Part shown: positions 27,930 to 35,268 of the stretch, piece by piece
Numbering within the stretch: position 1 is the first letter of the stretch
Layout: each line of letters opens with the position of its first letter
Assembly (NCBI RefSeq): GCF_001667145.1
Contig: NZ_LZIF01000080.1
Span: 1-42,657 of the forward strand
Reading direction: 5' to 3'
Source of the DNA: Mycobacterium sp. 852002-51971_SCH5477799-a
GTDB lineage: Bacteria > Actinomycetota > Actinomycetes > Mycobacteriales > Mycobacteriaceae
Length of the DNA stretch: 42,657 nucleotides
Notes under the pieces: generated by a model
Databases searched by the model: none
What the model saw: only the letters and a program-made list of their open reading frames with translations
What the model was told of the DNA's origin: nothing
Program-made: the position numbers and the translations under genes

Positions 27930-29017
27930 CAATGTTGTCCTAGGTCGTGGGCCAGTACCTCGGCCGACGGGGTCAGCCGCCGGCGCGTGTCGATGGCGAT
28001 CACCTGCCAGTCGACGCGGGAGTAGTCGTCAAATTTTCGGCGCGCCCGTTCCCGTGCCTTTTCCGGAGCACCGTGATGAACCCCTTGTGGCGCATGCGAA
28101 ATCAAACCGGGCGGCATCGGAATGCCGTAGAGCGAGCCGCCGTGGAAGAAGGCGATCTCGTCGTAGTCGACGTTGCGGTGATACCACGGTGTGCGTTCGG
28201 TGCCGGGGATCCCCTCAGCGGGCTTGGGCAGGAAGTTCATCACGTAGACGCCGGTGGCCTGCATGAACAGGTGCACCGTCGGCGGCAGGTGAACACTGTC
28301 GGAGGTGACCACGTTGTAGTCGGCGATGTTGAAGGTGAACGCGAAGTTGTCCCCGCGCCAACCTTCGACGTCGAGCGGATTGTGTTGGTAGAACAGCGTT
28401 GTCGGGCCGCCCTCGTGGATGAGCCGGACCTCGAATTCGCCGTCGGTCTCGTCGGCCGGCGCCGGCTCGGGGATGATGACCTGTGACGGGTCGAAGGGGA
28501 AGTGGCGGCCCAGCGCGCCGGGCGGTGGCACCCGGAATTCGTCGGTTGCTTCGATCATAAGCATCGTCGTCGCGTTGTCGGGGAACTGGCGCCAGGTGCA
28601 TGCCTTCGGGATGTACAGCCAGTCGCCCTCCCGGTAGCGCAGCGGCCCGAATTCCGTCTCGGCCAGACCGCTGCCCTGGTGGACGAAGCACAGCAGGTCG
28701 CCGTCGACATGACGGACGAAGAACGGCATCGGCTCGTGACGCCGGCTCAACAGGATTCGACAGTCGTCGTTGCTGAACATCAGCAGCGGGCTGCCGTCGG
28801 CTTCGGTGGCATCGCTGGGCTTGAGCTCGCTGGACAGCACGTCGATGGGACGCAGCGGCCCGACCGACCGATAGGCGGTGGGGTCGTGGCGCCGGTACAG
28901 GTTGGCGGTGCGGCCGGTGAATCCGCCCCGGCCCAACTCGTCGTCCTTGAGGCCGTCGAGGTCGGCATGCAGGCGGCGCGGGGTTCGGCCTTTTCGCAGG
29001 TGCACAAACGATTCCAT
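27929..29017 (-). CDS. Homogentisate 1,2-dioxygenase-like cupin protein
   Basis: A 362-residue bicupin resembling homogentisate 1,2-dioxygenase, a non-haem Fe(II) ring-cleaving enzyme. It has LLCFVHQGSGLAETEFGPLR in the first cupin, and YHRNVDYDEIAFFHGG plus SHAPQGVHHGAPE in the second, which would hold the iron. Known homogentisate dioxygenases are about 440 residues and read YHRN-x3-E; here the spacing to Glu is one longer, with Asp at the usual position. The substrate may therefore differ. It is the first gene of the island, with a GGAGGAG site seven bases before ATG 29017. Confidence 0.82.
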   Translation of the reverse strand: MESFVHLRKGRTPRRLHADLDGLKDDELGRGGFTGRTANLYRRHDPTAYRSVGPLRPIDVLSSELKPSDATEADGSPLLMFSNDDCRILLSRRHEPMPFFVRHVDGDLLCFVHQGSGLAETEFGPLRYREGDWLYIPKACTWRQFPDNATTMLMIEATDEFRVPPPGALGRHFPFDPSQVIIPEPAPADETDGEFEVRLIHEGGPTTLFYQHNPLDVEGWRGDNFAFTFNIADYNVVTSDSVHLPPTVHLFMQATGVYVMNFLPKPAEGIPGTERTPWYHRNVDYDEIAFFHGGSLYGIPMPPGLISHAPQGVHHGAPEKARERARRKFDDYSRVDWQVIAIDTRRRLTPSAEVLAHDLGQH

Positions 29018-29070
29018 GGACGGCTCCTCCGGTGGGACCAGCCGGGTCGGCGACCAGGGGTCACAAAACT

Positions 29071-29088
29071 GAAAGTGACATTACTTTC
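29071..29088. promoter_or_regulatory. Palindromic operator candidate in front of the catabolic island
   Basis: GAAAGTGACATTACTTTC has perfect six-base arms (GAAAGT, ACTTTC) and a six-base centre, 18 bases in all, a usual size for TetR-family sites. It is AT-rich against the surrounding sequence and lies 54 bases upstream of the first island gene. It overlaps the predicted -10 element on the minus strand, the geometry expected for repression. The likeliest ligand is the TetR protein encoded at 24007-24630. Confidence 0.5.
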
Positions 29089-29106
29089 TCTTTTGCGGAC
29101 GCACAA
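29078..29106 (-). promoter_or_regulatory. Predicted sigma-A-type promoter of the catabolic island
   Basis: On the minus strand, TTGTGC (29101-29106) and TAATGT (29078-29083) are separated by exactly 17 bases, matching a -35/-10 pair. The predicted start of transcription, around 29070, gives a leader of about 50 bases before ATG 29017. The rest of the 273-base gap (29018-29290) between this start and the end of fadB4 holds no gene I can support. Confidence 0.4.
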
Positions 29107-29290
29107 GGGTCGCGGCGAGCCGGTCCTCGTCACCATTCCAGGTTTGTCACAGGCGCCACAGGCGTCGCCCCATCTCATAGCGACAACACCGGTGACGCTC
29201 CAAACCGGTGGATCGTCGCTCAGAGGCGGGCAAACAGTCGACTGCCCGGCGGCGGAGACCACTGTGGCGGATGGGACCAAGTGCCCTGGG

Positions 29291-30262
29291 CTAGCTCCGG
29301 ACGCGCAGCACGACCTTCCCCTTGGCGCTGCGGTTCTCCAGGGAGGCGACTGCGGTCGCGGCCTGCTCCAGCGGGTAGGCGACCGGCTCGGGCGGGGTCA
29401 GCTCCCCGGAGGTGAGCAATCGCTCGAGTCCGGCCCACTGCTCGTGCAGCGCGCCCGGATGCGTCCCCGCCCAGGCGCCCCAACCCACGCCGACCACGTC
29501 AACGTTGTTGAGCAGCAATCGATTTACCTTGACGGTCGGAATCTCGCCGCCGGTGAAGCCGACGACCAGCAGCCGCCCGCCGGCAGTGAGCGAGCGCAGG
29601 GAGTCGGTGAACCGGTCGCCGCCGACCGGGTCGACGACGATGTCGACGCCCCGGCCGTGGGTCAACTCCTTGACCGCATCCTTGAAACCGTCGGCCAGCA
29701 CCACATCCGTCGCGCCGGCCGTCGTGGCGATGTCGGCCTTGTCCTGCGTGCTGACCACGGCGATGGTGCGCGACGCCCCGAGCGCCGGGGCCAGCCGCAG
29801 CGCCGAGGTCCCGATGCCGCCGGCCGCACCGTGCACCAAAACCGTCTCGCCGCGCTGCAGCCGAGCGCGGACGGTCAGCGCGAAATAGACCGTCAGATCG
29901 TTGAACAACAAGCCGGCACCGGCCTCGAAACTCACATTGCCGGGCAGCTTGAACACCCGGTCCGGGGCCAACACCGCGACCTCGGCCATGCCGCCGGACA
30001 GCATCGTGAGGCCGACGACCCGGTCGCCCTCGCGCACGTTCGCGCCCTCGGGTGCCGACCGCACCACGCCGGCGATCTCGGCACCGAGCACGAAGGGCAA
30101 CTCCGGGCGGTATTGGTACAGGCCCCGGGTGAGTAGGGCGTCCGGGAAGGCCACCCCGGCGGCGTGTACGTCGACGACGACCCCGTCGCCCGACGGTTCG
30201 TCGATGTCGGTCAACTCGACCGCGTCTGGGCCATCGAGCCGAGTCACCTGTACCGCGCGCAT
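29291..30262 (-). CDS. fadB4: Zinc-less MDR oxidoreductase (NADPH:quinone reductase type)
   Basis: A 323-residue medium-chain dehydrogenase/reductase of the quinone-reductase branch, with a GroES-like N-domain and an NADPH-binding Rossmann domain (VLVHGAAGGIGTSALRLAPA). No structural-zinc cysteine cluster is seen. It has the same length as M. tuberculosis FadB4 (Rv3141) and the same neighbours (fadE23/fadE24); despite the name it is not a crotonase-type FadB. ATG 30262 is used; the frame above it to 30337 belongs to the gap and the next gene. It is the last gene of the fadE24 group. Confidence 0.88.
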   Translation of the reverse strand: MRAVQVTRLDGPDAVELTDIDEPSGDGVVVDVHAAGVAFPDALLTRGLYQYRPELPFVLGAEIAGVVRSAPEGANVREGDRVVGLTMLSGGMAEVAVLAPDRVFKLPGNVSFEAGAGLLFNDLTVYFALTVRARLQRGETVLVHGAAGGIGTSALRLAPALGASRTIAVVSTQDKADIATTAGATDVVLADGFKDAVKELTHGRGVDIVVDPVGGDRFTDSLRSLTAGGRLLVVGFTGGEIPTVKVNRLLLNNVDVVGVGWGAWAGTHPGALHEQWAGLERLLTSGELTPPEPVAYPLEQAATAVASLENRSAKGKVVLRVRS

Positions 30263-30284
30263 GCCACCAGAGCCTACTGCCGGG

Positions 30285-31283
30285 TCAAAATCCGCCGGCG
30301 ACCCGCACCACGGCCCGCCCGGAGAATTTGCCGGCACGCACCTGATCGATGACTCCGACGACGTCTTTCACATCGACATCGCTGACCAGCGAGGCCAGGT
30401 GCCGCGGCCGCAACGAATCGCCGAGCCGGGCCCACAATTCGCGGCGCGGTCCGATCGGCATCAGCACCGAGTCCATGCCCAGCAGCGCGACACCGCGCAG
30501 GATGAAGGGCAGCACCGTGGTGTGCAGGGCAGGACCGCCGGTGAGGCCGCTGGCCGCCACCGCGCCGCCGTAATCGACGGTGCTGAGGACGTCGGCCAGC
30601 GTCGCGCCGCCCACACAGTCCACCCCGCCCGCCCAGCGCGCCTTACCGAGCGGTCGCGGCTTGGCGTCGGGATCGGCGGGCAACCGGCCGATAATCTCCG
30701 CGGCGCCAAGGGCTTTGAGCCGGTCGGCGGCTTCGGGCTTTCCGGTCGAGGCGACCACCGGGTAGCCGGCGGCCGCGAGCAGATCCACGCTGACCGAGCC
30801 GACGCCGCCGGTGGCCCCGGTGACGACGATGGGACCGGCGTCCGGCGCGATGCCCCAATCAATCAGCGCCTGCACACTCATTGCGGCGGTGAAGCCCGCC
30901 GTGCCGATCGCGGCGCCCTCGTGTGGGATCAACGCGCCGAGTGCCACGACCTGGTCGGCCGGCAACCGCGCGTATTCGGCGTAGCCGCCGTGGTGGCCGG
31001 TGCCGATCGCATACCCGTGGGCCAGCACCCGATCGCCGACGGCGAAGTCGGGAGACGTCGACTCCACGACCTCACCGGTCAGATCGATGCCCGGCACCAC
31101 CGGGTAGTCGCGTACCACGCCGCCGCCCGGCGTCAATGCCAGTGCGTCTTTATAGTTGACGCTCGAATACAGGACCCGGATGGTGACCTCGCCGGGCGGC
31201 AGGTCGGAGCGGTTCAGCGTCTCGACCGACGCGGTTATCCGGTCACCATCTTGTCGCGCGACGAGCGCCTGAAACGTGTCCAT
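30285..31283 (-). CDS. AcuI/YhdH-type acryloyl-CoA reductase-like MDR protein
   Basis: A 332-residue MDR protein of the YhdH/AcuI type. Diagnostic are LYSSVNYKDALALTPGGGVV near the N-terminus, the YPVVPGIDLTGEVVES segment, and the nucleotide site VTGATGGVGSVSVDLLAAAG. Characterised members reduce acryloyl-CoA to propionyl-CoA with NADPH. It sits between fadE23 and fadB4, 22 bases from the latter, an insertion relative to the M. tuberculosis order I recall. A role in reducing short enoyl-CoAs or in propionyl metabolism is plausible. Confidence 0.87.
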   Translation of the reverse strand: MDTFQALVARQDGDRITASVETLNRSDLPPGEVTIRVLYSSVNYKDALALTPGGGVVRDYPVVPGIDLTGEVVESTSPDFAVGDRVLAHGYAIGTGHHGGYAEYARLPADQVVALGALIPHEGAAIGTAGFTAAMSVQALIDWGIAPDAGPIVVTGATGGVGSVSVDLLAAAGYPVVASTGKPEAADRLKALGAAEIIGRLPADPDAKPRPLGKARWAGGVDCVGGATLADVLSTVDYGGAVAASGLTGGPALHTTVLPFILRGVALLGMDSVLMPIGPRRELWARLGDSLRPRHLASLVSDVDVKDVVGVIDQVRAGKFSGRAVVRVAGGF

Positions 31284-31353
31284 CCTTCGACGCTAACCTC
31301 ACCGCAGAGCACAGCGACAGCGACCAGTTCGGCGCAGACCGGTGATGGCCGAG

Positions 31354-32559
31354 TTACTTGAGCTCGGAGGAGGACAGGCCCAGCAGGCGGCGCGCGACCA
31401 CCAGCTGCTGAATCTGTTGCGTGCCCTCGAAGATGTCCAGGATCTTCGAGTCGCGCGCCCATTTCTCGAGCAGTGACTGTTCGGAATAGCCTGCGGTGCC
31501 CGCCAATTCGACGGTTTTGAGTGTGACGTCGGTGGCCATCCGGCCAGCCTTGGCCTTGCTCATCGACGCTTCTTTGGAGTTGGGGATCTTGTTGTCGGCC
31601 TGCCACGCCGCCCGCAGGGACAGCAGATAACTGGCCTCCCAGTCGGCCTCCATGCGGATGAACTCCGCCGCCGCGGCGCTCTGCGCGTGCGAGGGCTTGT
31701 CGTAGGAGATCTCCACGCCGGCCTCGGTGAGGATCTTGCGAATCTCCTCCAGGGCGGCCCGGCCGACGCCGACGGCCATGGCCGCGACGATGGGCCGGGT
31801 GTTGTCGAAGGTCTCCATCACCCCCGAAAAGCCCTTGCCCACCTCGATTTCGGGGTTGCCGAGTAGGTTTTCCTTCGGAATGCGGGCATTGTCGAACCGG
31901 ATGACTGCGGTGTCGGAACCCTTGATGCCAAGCTTGTGCTCGAGCCGTTCGACCGTGACACCGGGATGCTCGCGCGGCACGACGAACGACTTGATCGCCG
32001 CGCGGCCCTGTGACTTGTCGAGCGTCGCCCACACCACGATGTGGGTGGCGCGGGAGCCGGCGGTCACGAAGATCTTCTCGCCGTTGATCACATACTCGTC
32101 GCCGTCCAGGGTGGCCGTCGTCGACACCGCCGCCGAGTCCGACCCGAACCCGGGTTCGGTGATGGCCATCGCCGCCCACACCTTGCCCAAGCGCTGCAAC
32201 TGTTCCTCGTTGGCGACCGCGGAGATGGCCGCGTTGCCCAGCCCCTGGTAGGGGACCGACAGCATCATCGCGAGGTCACCCCAGCTGGCCTCAAGGGTCT
32301 GCAGCAGTGCGGCCATGTTGGCGCCGTTGTGGTTTTTGTCCCGGTCTGCGTCCTCACCGCCCAGCGCGTTCGCTCCCGCGAATTCGATTGACTCCGAGGC
32401 TCCTTCGAAGAGGCTGAACAGAGTGTCGAGTTCGACCGGGTAAGCGTGTTCCTTGAGGTCGTACTTGCGGGCGATCGGGCGCATCAACTCGGCAGCGCCC
32501 TGGTGCGTCTTCGTCGTCACCGCCTGCATCTTGCGGGGAAGTTCCAGATTGATTGCCAT
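31354..32559 (-). CDS. fadE23: Acyl-CoA dehydrogenase FadE23 (catalytic-type subunit)
   Basis: A 401-residue acyl-CoA dehydrogenase. It has MAITEPGFGSDSAAVSTTAT (FAD/substrate contacts), DEYVINGEKIFVTAGSRATH, and the C-terminal KILDIFEGTQQIQQLVVAR, which contains the EGT motif with the usual catalytic glutamate. Adjacent fadE genes in mycobacteria often encode two halves of an alpha2beta2 enzyme in which only one subunit keeps the catalytic base and intact FAD site; FadE23 would be that subunit here. Start ATG 32559; 32 bases follow the fadE24 stop. Confidence 0.92.
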   Translation of the reverse strand: MAINLELPRKMQAVTTKTHQGAAELMRPIARKYDLKEHAYPVELDTLFSLFEGASESIEFAGANALGGEDADRDKNHNGANMAALLQTLEASWGDLAMMLSVPYQGLGNAAISAVANEEQLQRLGKVWAAMAITEPGFGSDSAAVSTTATLDGDEYVINGEKIFVTAGSRATHIVVWATLDKSQGRAAIKSFVVPREHPGVTVERLEHKLGIKGSDTAVIRFDNARIPKENLLGNPEIEVGKGFSGVMETFDNTRPIVAAMAVGVGRAALEEIRKILTEAGVEISYDKPSHAQSAAAAEFIRMEADWEASYLLSLRAAWQADNKIPNSKEASMSKAKAGRMATDVTLKTVELAGTAGYSEQSLLEKWARDSKILDIFEGTQQIQQLVVARRLLGLSSSELK

Positions 32560-32591
32560 GATTGAACTTTCAGCTCGAATTGGATAACGAC

Positions 32592-33989
32592 TCAGATGAC
32601 GACGACGCCCTCGGCAACGCCGATGGCCCGCAGGTCGCGGTACCAGCGTTCGACCGGGTGCTCTTTCGTATAGCCGTGGCCGCCCAGCAGCTGAACGCCG
32701 TCGAGGCCGATCTGCATGCCCTTGTCGGCGCCGAGCCGCTTGGCCAGCGCCGCCTCTCGGATGAACGGCAGGCCTTGCTCGGCACGGGCGGCGCCGCGCC
32801 AGGTGATCAGCCGCAGCCCGTCCAATTCGATGGCGATGTTGGCGCACATGAAGGCGACCGCCTGCCGGTGGGCGATCGGCTCACCGAAGGCCTCGCGTTC
32901 CTTCACGTACGGGATGACGTAGTCGAGCACCGCGTGCGAGGTGCCGACGGTGAGCGCGGCCCAGCCCAGCCGGGCCAGCGCGATCGCCTCGGAGTAATCT
33001 TCGTCGGTCGCTTCGTCCTCACCGAGCCGCGCGGTCGTTGGCACCGTCACCCCGGAGAGTTCGACGTGGCCCAGGGCCGCCGCGCGGATACCCATGCTCG
33101 GATCCGCTTTCACGGTAAGGCCTTTCGTCGAGGACTCGACGATGAACAAGGCCGGCTTGCCGTCCAGCTGCGCGCCGACGATGAAGAGCTCGGCATCGGC
33201 AGCGGCCGGCACCAACGACTTCACCCCGTCCAGGCGGTAACCGCTCGGCGTGCGCACCGCGGTGGTCTTCAGCCGGGTGGGGTCGAAGAGCGGTTGCGGC
33301 TCGGCAAGGGCCACGCATGCTTGGGGCACGTTCTCACCGGCGAACTCGGGAAGATAGGTGGCCTGCTGGTCGGCGCTGCCCCAATGGGTCAGCGCGGAGG
33401 CTACGCCTCCCGGGGCGAGCAGCGGCAACGCCAGGCCCATGTCGCCGTAGGCCAGCGCCTCGGCGACCAGCACATTGGTCACGCTCGACCGGTGTGCGGC
33501 GATGCCGTCGAAATCCTCGGGGATGTTGATCGCGGTGATGCCCAACTCGGCGGCCTTGGCGATCAGCTCGTGCGGGTAGGTCGTCGCTTCGTCGGCGCCG
33601 TGTGCGGCGGGCCGTAGCACTTCCTCGGCGAACTCGTCGAGAGTCTCGACGATCATCTTCTGCTCGTCGTCGGGCGTCAGGTCGAAGTAGTCCTTGCCGC
33701 TGGACTTGAGCCGGGTGGGCCCGCCGCGGAGGTTCTGGATTCGCTTGAACTCCCGTGACGAGCTGGCGGCGGTGGAGAAGACCGTCTTCGTGCCGTAGCG
33801 CAGCGCGCGGTTGAGCGGGTCGCGCAGCTGGTATTTGTCCAAGAACTCCTGCCCGACGAGCGGGGTGATCAGCGCGATCGCGATGTCGACGCCGGTGCGT
33901 TTGTGCGTTTGTAGCCCGACAGCGGACTTGTGGTCGCGCCGCTTGGCGCGGGTGCGGGTGGACGTCTGGTTGGAACCGGAACCGGTCAT
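32592..33989 (-). CDS. fadE24: Acyl-CoA dehydrogenase FadE24 (non-catalytic-type partner)
   Basis: A 465-residue acyl-CoA dehydrogenase-like protein with an extra basic N-terminus of about 100 residues before the dehydrogenase fold (DEQKMIVETLDEFAEEVLRP). The C-terminus ends RDLRAIGVAEGVVVI, so the usual EGT-containing stretch present in FadE23 is lacking, in keeping with a structural partner in a heteromeric enzyme. In M. tuberculosis, fadE23 and fadE24 are reported among isoniazid-induced genes. ATG 33989 is preceded by a perfect 32-bp palindrome. Confidence 0.9.
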   Translation of the reverse strand: MTGSGSNQTSTRTRAKRRDHKSAVGLQTHKRTGVDIAIALITPLVGQEFLDKYQLRDPLNRALRYGTKTVFSTAASSSREFKRIQNLRGGPTRLKSSGKDYFDLTPDDEQKMIVETLDEFAEEVLRPAAHGADEATTYPHELIAKAAELGITAINIPEDFDGIAAHRSSVTNVLVAEALAYGDMGLALPLLAPGGVASALTHWGSADQQATYLPEFAGENVPQACVALAEPQPLFDPTRLKTTAVRTPSGYRLDGVKSLVPAAADAELFIVGAQLDGKPALFIVESSTKGLTVKADPSMGIRAAALGHVELSGVTVPTTARLGEDEATDEDYSEAIALARLGWAALTVGTSHAVLDYVIPYVKEREAFGEPIAHRQAVAFMCANIAIELDGLRLITWRGAARAEQGLPFIREAALAKRLGADKGMQIGLDGVQLLGGHGYTKEHPVERWYRDLRAIGVAEGVVVI

Positions 33990-34023
33990 TTCAGCAGCCT
34001 CAGGTCGTTGGGCAATGCGGATA

Positions 34024-34055
34024 TCCCCGATCTTACTCCGGAGTAAGATCGGGGA
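34024..34055. promoter_or_regulatory. Perfect 32-bp palindrome upstream of fadE24
   Basis: Left half TCCCCGATCTTACTCC (34024-34039) is followed without spacer by its exact reverse complement (34040-34055). It lies in the 84 bases between the hisN stop and the fadE24 start, 34 bases before the latter. The core TTACTCCGGAGTAA is typical of a dimeric repressor site, and TAAGAT on the minus strand (34030-34035) could be the -10 element inside it. No T-tract follows on the minus strand, so a hisN terminator is less likely. The binding protein is not identifiable from the window. Confidence 0.6.
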
Positions 34056-34073
34056 GAACACTTGTTAACTAAT

Positions 34074-34862
34074 TCACAGCGGGGCGCCCGCAAGGCTCCC
34101 GAGCACCTGCTGCTGCAGCAGACCATTCGTGGCCACGGCGCTGCCGCGATGCGGGCCTGCGGTGCCGTCCAACGCCGTCAGCGCGCCGCCCGCTTCGCGC
34201 ACCAGGATGTCGAGCGCCGCGAGGTCCCATACCGACACTTCCGGCTCGGCGGCGATGTCGACCGCGCCTTCCGCGAGCAGGCAATAGGACAGAAAGTCGC
34301 CGAAGGCGCGCACCCGCCACACCGCGTCGGTCAGTGCGATGAATCGGTCCCGCACTCCGAGCTGCGCCCATCCGGACAGGCTGGAAAATGAGAGGCTGGC
34401 TGAATCCAGTTGTGCCACCGAGGAAACCGAGAGCCGGCGCGCGGGCGCGCCATCGACCGCGACGAAAGCGCCCCGGCCGTGCGCGGCCCACCACCGGCGC
34501 TGCAACGCCGGGGCGCTCACGGCGCCGACGACGGGGATGCCGTCTTGGAGCAACGCGATCAGCGTGGCCCACACCGGCACTCCGCGGACAAAGTTCTTGG
34601 TGCCGTCGATCGGGTCGATGATCCACTGACGCCCTGTGAAGCTGGTATCGCCGCCGAACTCCTCGCCGACGACGCTGTCGTCCGGCCGTTCGCGACCCAG
34701 CAGCTCACGCAGCTCGGTTTCCACCGCGCGATCGGCGTCGGTGACCGGCGTCAGGTCGGGTTTGGTGTCGACGCGCAGGTCCAGCGCGCCGAAGCGCGCG
34801 GAAGTCAACGTGTCTGCGCGGTCGGCCAGCGTCAGTGCCAGCGCCAGATCGTCCTGGCTCAT
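34074..34862 (-). CDS. hisN: Histidinol-phosphatase, inositol-monophosphatase fold
   Basis: A 262-residue Mg-dependent phosphatase. The metal motifs are VVGEEFGGD (E67, E68), [15 protein letters not shown] (D83, D86) and [16 protein letters not shown]. tuberculosis Rv3137, its positional counterpart, has been shown to be the histidinol-phosphate phosphatase of histidine synthesis. In M. tuberculosis pflA (Rv3138) lies between this gene and fadE24; here the two are adjacent. The ATG at 34862 is 33 bases from the start of the divergent membrane-protein gene. Confidence 0.9.
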   Translation of the reverse strand: MSQDDLALALTLADRADTLTSARFGALDLRVDTKPDLTPVTDADRAVETELRELLGRERPDDSVVGEEFGGDTSFTGRQWIIDPIDGTKNFVRGVPVWATLIALLQDGIPVVGAVSAPALQRRWWAAHGRGAFVAVDGAPARRLSVSSVAQLDSASLSFSSLSGWAQLGVRDRFIALTDAVWRVRAFGDFLSYCLLAEGAVDIAAEPEVSVWDLAALDILVREAGGALTALDGTAGPHRGSAVATNGLLQQQVLGSLAGAPL

Positions 34863-34895
34863 GACGCAGTCTTATCACGGTCCTACCATGGCCCC

Positions 34896-35261
34896 GTGTG
34901 GGAATTCGGACTGCTGCTCCTGCTGATGGCCGTGCTGGCGGTATTTCTCGTCCAGCGGTTCGCCCCGCGCGGCCCGCGCGGTGAGCTGCTGAGCGGCACG
35001 TTGCTGGTGACCGGCATAAGCCCCCGCCCCGACGCGACCGGCGAGCAATTCGTCACCATCGCCGGCGTGATCAATGGGCCCACCGTCAACGAACACGCGG
35101 TGTATCAGCGCCTGGCCGTGGACGTGAATCAATGGCCGACCATCGGTCAGCTGTTCCCGGTGGTCTATTCGCCGAAGAACCCGGACAACTGGAGATTCGC
35201 TCCCACGGAACCGCCCGAGGCGCCCGGGCCGCCCGAGTCGCCGCAGCCACCCGCCCACTGA
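34896..35261 (+). CDS. Small membrane-anchored protein of unknown function
   Basis: A 121-residue protein: one N-terminal membrane helix (FGLLLLLMAVLAVFLVQRF), then a soluble beta-rich domain (LLSGTLLVTGISP, QFVTIAGVINGPTV, LFPVVYSPKNPDNWRF) and a Pro/Glu-rich tail. GTG 34896 is chosen: a TACCAT hexamer at 34884-34889 ends six bases upstream, which would place transcription start at the codon itself (leaderless mRNA). The longer frame from 34410 is antisense to hisN. It converges on the PPE gene, with seven bases between stops. I do not recognise a named family. Confidence 0.65.
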   Translation: MWEFGLLLLLMAVLAVFLVQRFAPRGPRGELLSGTLLVTGISPRPDATGEQFVTIAGVINGPTVNEHAVYQRLAVDVNQWPTIGQLFPVVYSPKNPDNWRFAPTEPPEAPGPPESPQPPAH

Positions 35262-35268
35262 ACGTCCG

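Noticed and set aside
34024..34055. Intrinsic terminator of hisN
   Set aside because: The palindrome could fold in RNA, but no U-tract follows on the minus strand, and it has no loop; an operator fits better.
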